From the NCBI GenBank assembly GCA_002449305.1, contig DKDI01000032.1:62001-126000 (forward strand): DNA of 64,000 nt, given 5' to 3'. Source of the stretch: Treponema sp. UBA6852. Lineage in GTDB: Bacteria; Spirochaetota; Spirochaetia; Treponematales; Treponemataceae. Below, piece after piece: positions 59,009-64,000 of this stretch (within the stretch, counting starts at the first letter, position 1; the number at the start of each line of letters is the position of its first letter). The notes below the pieces were generated by a model, which saw only the letters and a list, made by a program, of their open reading frames with translations, made no database searches and was not told the origin of the DNA. Made by a program: the position numbers and the translations under genes.

Positions 59009-59226
59009 TAACAAGCTTGTTACCAAAGGAAGAACACTTAAGGCATATGTTTTTTTGTAAAACCCAAAATTGAATCTAAATATACTGAATCAATAAAATC
59101 CTAGATTATCAAATCCATCGCCCGCGATTTTTCAGGAAGTTTTTTAACAAAAGAACATCTTTTAAAGCCAGAGAATTGTTTTTCTCTGTTAGATGTGATA
59201 TAAAAAAACGGTGGAAAGGACAAGTC

Positions 59227-59664
59227 ATGGAAGAAAAAATTGTCTTAAATTGCAAAGAAATTAATTTCGAATTTCTTTTTTTAGGTTCTATAAATCCTAA
59301 AATAGATGAAGATTCTGGAACTATACTATCTGTGGAAATAAATAATAAAAATTATTGCTTTTTTAATGTTTCTTTTCCACAAAAAGAAGGAATTTACCTT
59401 TGGACCTTGAATAACGAAATTGAATATATTGGAAATTCAATAAATATTTACAAACAGTTTAATATCGGTTTTGGACATATATCTAAAAGAAATTGTGAAA
59501 ATGATGGACAGTCAACAAATTGCAGAATAAATAACGCAGTATATTTAGAATTCTTAAATAATAATCGATTTCATATTTATTTCTGCGAGATAGAAAAAAG
59601 CAAAAAATGGAAAAAACTTTTACTTGATCAACATTCAACAAAATATAATAAGAAACGAGGTTAG
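59227..59664 (+). CDS. GIY-YIG-like protein lacking the catalytic arginine
   Basis: 145 residues from ATG 59227 after GGAAAGGA. A GIY-YIG module is visible at about 57-110: GIYLWTLNNEIEYIGNSINIYKQF, then GFGHISKRNCENDGQSTNCRIN, a form shared with small GIY-YIG proteins that have RNC..GGQSTNC. The Arg expected in the N.....R position reads Gln or Lys (IYKQF), so nuclease activity is doubtful. The low G+C content and odd neighbours suggest horizontal transfer. It is followed after 1 base by a secreted protein gene. Confidence 0.65.
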   Translation: MEEKIVLNCKEINFEFLFLGSINPKIDEDSGTILSVEINNKNYCFFNVSFPQKEGIYLWTLNNEIEYIGNSINIYKQFNIGFGHISKRNCENDGQSTNCRINNAVYLEFLNNNRFHIYFCEIEKSKKWKKLLLDQHSTKYNKKRG

Positions 59665-59665
59665 C

Positions 59666-60307
59666 ATGAAAAGAATTTTAGTATTTGTTTTATCAATTTT
59701 TATTACTTGTAATATTTTTGCAGAAGAATTATGGAATGGATTTACAGATGATATGACAATTGAACAAGTTTATGCCAAAGGAAATAAACTTTTTGGATGT
59801 AATGGAGAAAATTTAACAAAGGAATTTACTCCAGAGTATAAATGGTTAGACAATGGACCTTTTCATTATCGAGAAGACTCCGCTCATTTTCCTACGCCTG
59901 AATATGTTATTACATATAACTCGAGACAATCTCAATACAGACAACATGGTGATTGGAGAGGAAATATTCAATTTTATTTTTATAACAGAAAACTTTCTGG
60001 TGTCAAAGTTTCTTGGGATATTGATTATGAAACGGTATACAATTCAGCTGTAACTAATTATGGAAATAAATTTATAAAAGAAGATTATTCTATTGGAAAT
60101 TTGTATTCCCCAACAATTGTAAGGGTATGTCATTGGATTCTAGAAAATAAAGAAGTTTTTCTTTCTGGAAGTGATGTTGGCGATATTTTTGTTTTTTCTA
60201 ATAAAGCAACAGAGCTTTTTAATATTAACAAGAAGAAAGCTCAAGAAGAAGAACTTAGAAAAGAAGCAGAAGATAAACAATATCGAAGCCAACAACTAGT
60301 TTTTTAA
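59666..60307 (+). CDS. Secreted protein of unknown function
   Basis: 213 residues from ATG 59666 after CGAGG. A signal peptide (ILVFVLSIFITCNIFAEE, about 4-21) is followed by a WNGFTDDMTIEQVYAKGN motif and a beta-rich body; a charged helix (KKKAQEEELRKEAEDKQY) ends the protein. No family is recognised. The stop codon lies directly at the left end of the IS remnant, so the C-terminus may have been altered by the insertion. Confidence 0.65.
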   Translation: MKRILVFVLSIFITCNIFAEELWNGFTDDMTIEQVYAKGNKLFGCNGENLTKEFTPEYKWLDNGPFHYREDSAHFPTPEYVITYNSRQSQYRQHGDWRGNIQFYFYNRKLSGVKVSWDIDYETVYNSAVTNYGNKFIKEDYSIGNLYSPTIVRVCHWILENKEVFLSGSDVGDIFVFSNKATELFNINKKKAQEEELRKEAEDKQYRSQQLVF

Positions 60308-60308
60308 A

Positions 60309-60871
60309 AGGTCAAATTTCGAGTTTTAGATGAATTTACAAAAAAGGCATTCTCTGTAAAATCTTGAATTACTACAAACAAAACAACGGAGAGATGCCAT
60401 AACTGAAAACAGCCTAATCACATTATATCACATTGTTGACGACTTTATCCATAGGTTTCTTGAAACTTCTGCCAGGGAAAAGAACCTCTCGCTTTACTAT
60501 GGCAGACGCAGTCCGAAACGAAGAATGTAAATTGCGGATGTAGTGTCACTGAACCTTATCCGTATATTCGACAGAACCGAGGATCTCAAGATTTTCCACA
60601 AAAACGCTAGGGAGCATTACATCTCATATTTTCCTGCTCTCACGAACTACGAGAATTTTTGAAGGTCACAAACAAAGCAACCGGATTGAAAATGTCTGGT
60701 CTGTCATGAAGATGAACTACAACCTGATTTACCATCGCGCAAGAAGCGACAGGAATATCCAGGCACATCTTTTTATAGCATTTCTGACTTTTTGTTTCAT
60801 CTTATTGAAGACGCACAGAAGTGGTTCTTGCCGTTTAGTTCATCTGTTGCAAAACTCGAATTTTGTGACCT
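60309..60871 (+). mobile_element. IS982-like insertion sequence remnant
   Basis: Ends are inverted repeats: AGGTCAAATTTCGAGTTTT at 60309-60327 and the complement with two extra bases at 60851-60871. Between them the plus strand holds broken pieces of a transposase: an N-terminal part (VDDFIHRFLETSAREKN, then VSLNLIRIFDRTEDLKIF and YFPALTNYENF) and a C-terminal part (NRIENVWSVMKMNYNLI, RSDRNIQAHLFIAFL). The order fits IS982-type transposases, but the catalytic core between the pieces is deleted and frames are broken. No target duplication was found. Confidence 0.7.
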
Positions 60872-60879
60872 ATTAAATT

Positions 60880-62388
60880 TTAAATCTTTATATCATCGCT
60901 TTGTTTTTTTAACAAAAAATTTACAAAACTCTCAAGTTCTTTTTCATCACAATCAGGAATATTTGTTTTTACAATATTCTTTATTTCTTCTGCAGAATAA
61001 CATCTTTCATTAACCAAATCAAAAACCATAGATTTTTTTTCTTCAAACAAAGCACTTCTAATTTTTTTAATAAGTTCAATGCTATCATATTTAGGATATT
61101 TTTCTAATACTACTTTTTCTATTTCTTTAGCACTATGACATTTCCCTGCTAATGAATAAATCATTGAAGCAACATCATTTCTTACTTTTTCTAACTTTTC
61201 CCATTCAAACTCTCTTTGAATAGTATTTTCACACTCTTTCAAAATTTCTTTACAAATTTTTATTTGTTCTTGTGTAATACCAGAAACACTTAAAACTGCA
61301 TTACACATTTTTATACGCTCATATTCATCATCTGAGTAATTAGATGTATAATGCATTGGATAGTTTTTTATTCTTTCTATAAAATAGCAAACAGTTTCTT
61401 TTTTGTACTCTATAAATTTTTCTTTATATTCAACAAAGCAATATTTTAAATTAATAACAGTATCAAAATAGAATATATATTCAAGAAATTTTTTTACATT
61501 ATCTCCTATAAGCAAAGAGTTGTTAAATACATACATTTTTGCATCCACAATATCAATAATCTTCTTTGTTGTTTCTCTCGCAAAACTTTCATTCACCTCC
61601 AAAGACAATGCTTTGTTAAAATTTTTTAATGCCTCATTAATTAATCCTGAAAAATATAATGTACAAGCTTTATTATAAAAATAAACAGGATTTTCTCCAT
61701 TTAATTCTATTGCCCTATTATAATAAAAAACAGCATCATTGCAATTTTTCAAATTATTATAACAAAGTCCCATCAAATTATTAGCACCTGCATCAGAATC
61801 AAGTTGAGAATAATTCTTTTTTAATTCATTGATACATTCTTCATATCTCTTATTACCATAAAACCATCTAGCATCTTTCATGCTATTCCTATCTTTACTT
61901 ATAAAATCTTCAACAAAAACATCCTTTGACTTTATATAAAAGATTTTTTGAGCATCATCTTTTTTATGGCATTGAAAAATACAATAGTTATTATTCTCAA
62001 CAGAGAATTTATCAATAGAAATTTCTGCATATTCGTTTATTCCAACAGGAACATATCTCAATTCCATCAAATCTGTAAAAACCAAGCATGCCTCATTATA
62101 GTAGGTTTCTCCATATCTAAGTCCTGGAAGAAATGTATTTACACCAAGAGTAAGCCTTATAAAATTTGTTTTTTTGCTTAAACTTCTTGAATTTGTATTA
62201 GACGTTGCATAAATAAACGATTTTATGGAAGCACCTTCAAAATTTTTACATATCTTAATAAAAAGATTAATGATTTCTGTATTCTTTAATTTCAATAAAT
62301 TTTTAAACTCTTCATTGTCATTTTTACATTTTTTTACAAAATCAAATAACTCATCATCTGTCATACCATAAAAGTGTTTATCGTTCAT
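60880..62388 (-). CDS. TPR-containing protein next to a GmrSD-type gene
   Basis: 502 residues, cytoplasmic. The N-terminal 170 residues have no known domain; TPR units follow at about 170-270 (RWFYGNKRYEECINELKKNY, NNLMGLCYNNLKNCNDAVFYYNRAIELN, YFYNKACTLYFSGLINEALKNFNKAL). The C-terminal part (about 415-490) has two similar helical modules, HSAKEIEKVVLEKYPKYDS and YSAEEIKNIVKTNIPDCDE. Function unknown. Low G+C and its place beside a probable defence gene suggest a linked accessory role. Confidence 0.7.
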   Translation of the reverse strand: MNDKHFYGMTDDELFDFVKKCKNDNEEFKNLLKLKNTEIINLFIKICKNFEGASIKSFIYATSNTNSRSLSKKTNFIRLTLGVNTFLPGLRYGETYYNEACLVFTDLMELRYVPVGINEYAEISIDKFSVENNNYCIFQCHKKDDAQKIFYIKSKDVFVEDFISKDRNSMKDARWFYGNKRYEECINELKKNYSQLDSDAGANNLMGLCYNNLKNCNDAVFYYNRAIELNGENPVYFYNKACTLYFSGLINEALKNFNKALSLEVNESFARETTKKIIDIVDAKMYVFNNSLLIGDNVKKFLEYIFYFDTVINLKYCFVEYKEKFIEYKKETVCYFIERIKNYPMHYTSNYSDDEYERIKMCNAVLSVSGITQEQIKICKEILKECENTIQREFEWEKLEKVRNDVASMIYSLAGKCHSAKEIEKVVLEKYPKYDSIELIKKIRSALFEEKKSMVFDLVNERCYSAEEIKNIVKTNIPDCDEKELESFVNFLLKKQSDDIKI

Positions 62389-62463
62389 TTATATTTTCCT
62401 TAATATTTTATTTCAAAAAAATCAGAACAAAGGCATTGTCGCATTGAAATTTTATTATGAGAA

Positions 62464-64000
62464 TTATCCCAACAAATTTTTTATCTTCCCCATCAACATT
62501 TCTTTTCTTTTTTCATAAAATACTTCAAAATCTTCAATTTCCATTGATTCCTCGGGTATTATTCCATGTAATTTAAATTCATCTTGTTCATTTGGAAGCA
62601 AACTGTTATACCAATCACGCAGCAACATTCCTGTTTTTTTACCATTACTTCCAGCATCTAGCAATTCTATATTTGGAAGCCTATTACATAATTTTCTGTA
62701 TTCAGCCAACTTTCCCATTTCCATTCCAAAAGGAACAGAATTAAAACTATTCAATGGATGTATATGATCCTGTTCATATGCAGTTTCTGGTCTTATCCAA
62801 TCTTTACCTAAATAATATAAAACTTCACCTGCTAATTTACTTCCCTTTTCACACATTAATATATCTTCAATACGAGCATCTGTTACTCTTAATTCAGGAA
62901 CTTGTTCAAGTAAATCAATTGATAATTCCAAATCGAAATTATTTATATAACTTCTCATTTGTTGAAGTTTACCTGTGGTTCCTGATTTAAAATATGAAAA
63001 CAAAATTGCTCGTACAAGATAGAAACTTATACCTGTAATACAGTTTCTGTAATCTGGGTTATTATAAATAACATATATTATTGGCAAAAGCACATTCCAA
63101 CTACTTGAAAATCTATTTATATCAATTTTTAAATATTCCAAAACTTCTTCTAAATTTTGAAGTGCTTTCACAAAATCATTCCAATGATTCTTTAATCCAT
63201 CCGAAGTTTTCTTATTAATATTAGATTTTGCAACATCACCATATAACATGAGTGCTGTACGGATGATAAAATCTTCATGAAAATCCTTATAGGTTCCAGT
63301 CAAAATTCGGTGAAAATAATCTTTTGCATTTGGCCAGTACACACCTAAAATAGACATAGTAATTTCTGATTTTTTTAAAGGTCTTCCACCACTATTGAAG
63401 CGAACAAACATTTCAAGTGCATCATCTTGGTTCATATTAAAAATTTCTGTAAATCGTATAAGAGGTTCATCATATATTTTACTGCAAAGTGTTTTCAAAA
63501 TATTCCTAGCATATTCTTTACTTTCCGATGGTACATTTTTTACAGTCTCTTCTATTTTTGTTTCACGAGTATCTTTATTTTCAAAATCATAATTCATTAT
63601 TTTCTTAATATCAAATTGAGTAGGACTAAGACGTGCAACTTTCTCAGTCCAACGAATATCATATTTTTTAGTATTAAAATCTTCATCAGAAAGCTGAGCA
63701 ATATTTTCATTCAATTCTATTACAAGCATCGACAAACGTTCATCTGGATTTGAACGTTTAGAATGCCATTGTCTTATTCTTGCTGTATAAAATAAAGAAA
63801 GTAAAAGAGACGTTAATCTCTGTTGTCCATCAAGAATCGCAGTATCACTTTTCGAAAAATTTATTGGGCTTGTCCGATAATTAATATTATCAACCTGTTT
63901 CTTACTATCAAATGAAACATCTCCAAGAAAATTACAAAATAATGTATCACTTGAAACATTTGATTCATCAATATGCCAAAAAAGAAATGTTGATATTGGA
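62464..64000 (-). CDS. GmrSD-type DUF262/DUF1524 protein (N-terminus beyond window)
   Basis: An open frame of about 512 codons runs off the right edge. The DUF262 part has the signature AILDGQQRLTSLLLSLFYTA and, further on, LEMFVRFNSGGRPLKKSEI. The C-terminal DUF1524 part has YEQDHIHPLNSF (the HNH-type His) and ELLDAGSNGKKTGMLLRDW (Asn and Lys). Related GmrSD, SspE and BrxU proteins are nucleotide-dependent nucleases that attack modified phage DNA. The missing part is probably 30-60 residues with the first strand and the upstream half of DUF262. It follows no visible partner other than the TPR gene (75 bp). Confidence 0.85.
   Translation of the reverse strand, partial: PISTFLFWHIDESNVSSDTLFCNFLGDVSFDSKKQVDNINYRTSPINFSKSDTAILDGQQRLTSLLLSLFYTARIRQWHSKRSNPDERLSMLVIELNENIAQLSDEDFNTKKYDIRWTEKVARLSPTQFDIKKIMNYDFENKDTRETKIEETVKNVPSESKEYARNILKTLCSKIYDEPLIRFTEIFNMNQDDALEMFVRFNSGGRPLKKSEITMSILGVYWPNAKDYFHRILTGTYKDFHEDFIIRTALMLYGDVAKSNINKKTSDGLKNHWNDFVKALQNLEEVLEYLKIDINRFSSSWNVLLPIIYVIYNNPDYRNCITGISFYLVRAILFSYFKSGTTGKLQQMRSYINNFDLELSIDLLEQVPELRVTDARIEDILMCEKGSKLAGEVLYYLGKDWIRPETAYEQDHIHPLNSFNSVPFGMEMGKLAEYRKLCNRLPNIELLDAGSNGKKTGMLLRDWYNSLLPNEQDEFKLHGIIPEESMEIEDFEVFYEKRKEMLMGKIKNLLG

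Larger units (their letters stand above)
58725..59226. other. Repeat-filled intergenic region after purC
   Basis: About 500 bp without a supported gene. It holds a long hairpin element (58746-58900), an IS-end-like motif (AAAACTCGACATTTGACCC, 58919-58937 region), an inverted copy of the palindromic repeat (58938-59008) and, on the minus strand at about 59040-59165, a decayed-looking frame with one in-frame stop (RCSFVKKLPEKSRAMDLII, stop, then DFIDSVYLDSILGF) that I cannot assign. A weak promoter-like A/T stretch precedes the GIY-YIG gene. Confidence 0.55.

Overview
The window is bacterial, AT-rich (roughly 35-40% G+C by eye) and almost certainly from a spirochaete of the Treponema group. The best markers are a giant membrane-anchored coiled-coil protein of the SpiroCoCo type (21062-26497), a 1524-residue fused 2-hydroxyacyl-CoA dehydratase activase, several large secreted or TPR proteins typical of treponemes, and the lack of any close enterobacterial or Gram-positive gene order. 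No rRNA, tRNA or CRISPR array was seen. Species is not assignable from the sequence alone.

Layout. 1-6300: tail of a MocR/PdxR-like regulator; a minus-strand run (degenerate alpha/beta hydrolase, U32 peptidase-like protein, RelA/SpoT enzyme with a broken HD site, xanthine phosphoribosyltransferase); then homoserine O-acyltransferase. 6300-20200 is an accessory stretch: MATE exporter, a TetR regulator with a promoter, operator and hairpin-rich leader, a set of small proteins (one frameshifted), DUF1848, MmcQ/YjbR and ClbS-like proteins, an unexplained zinc-ribbon/coiled-coil membrane pair, NERD protein, GNATs (one a fragment), an MBOAT/SGNH acylation pair beside an XRE regulator, and a MarR/flavin-oxidoreductase pair. 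Two near-identical 15-bp palindromes tie the tetR promoter to the clbS-like promoter.

20300-35200: a racemase, then a long minus-strand gene cluster: secreted protein, large TPR protein, outer-membrane barrel candidate, ExbB/TolQ, ExbD/TolR, TonB-like protein, HAD phosphatase and the SpiroCoCo protein. This looks like a treponemal Tol/Ton envelope machine. 35200-41700: the fused dehydratase activase, an XRE-cupin regulator and a conserved protein of unknown function.

41900-58700 is mostly core metabolism: VWA protein, lipoprotein, argC, queD, pyruvate kinase, hisF/hisH, thrC, a large GH13 protein with malQ (glycogen or maltodextrin use), a formate/nitrite channel homologue and purC. The intergenic gaps here carry two dispersed repeat families (a 76-bp family in two copies; a palindromic family in about four) and a MITE-like element whose ends resemble those of an IS982-type remnant further right.

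58700-64000 is again accessory: a long hairpin element, a GIY-YIG-like protein, a secreted protein, an IS982-like remnant, a TPR protein and, running off the right edge, a GmrSD-type (DUF262/DUF1524) protein that is a probable phage-defence nuclease.
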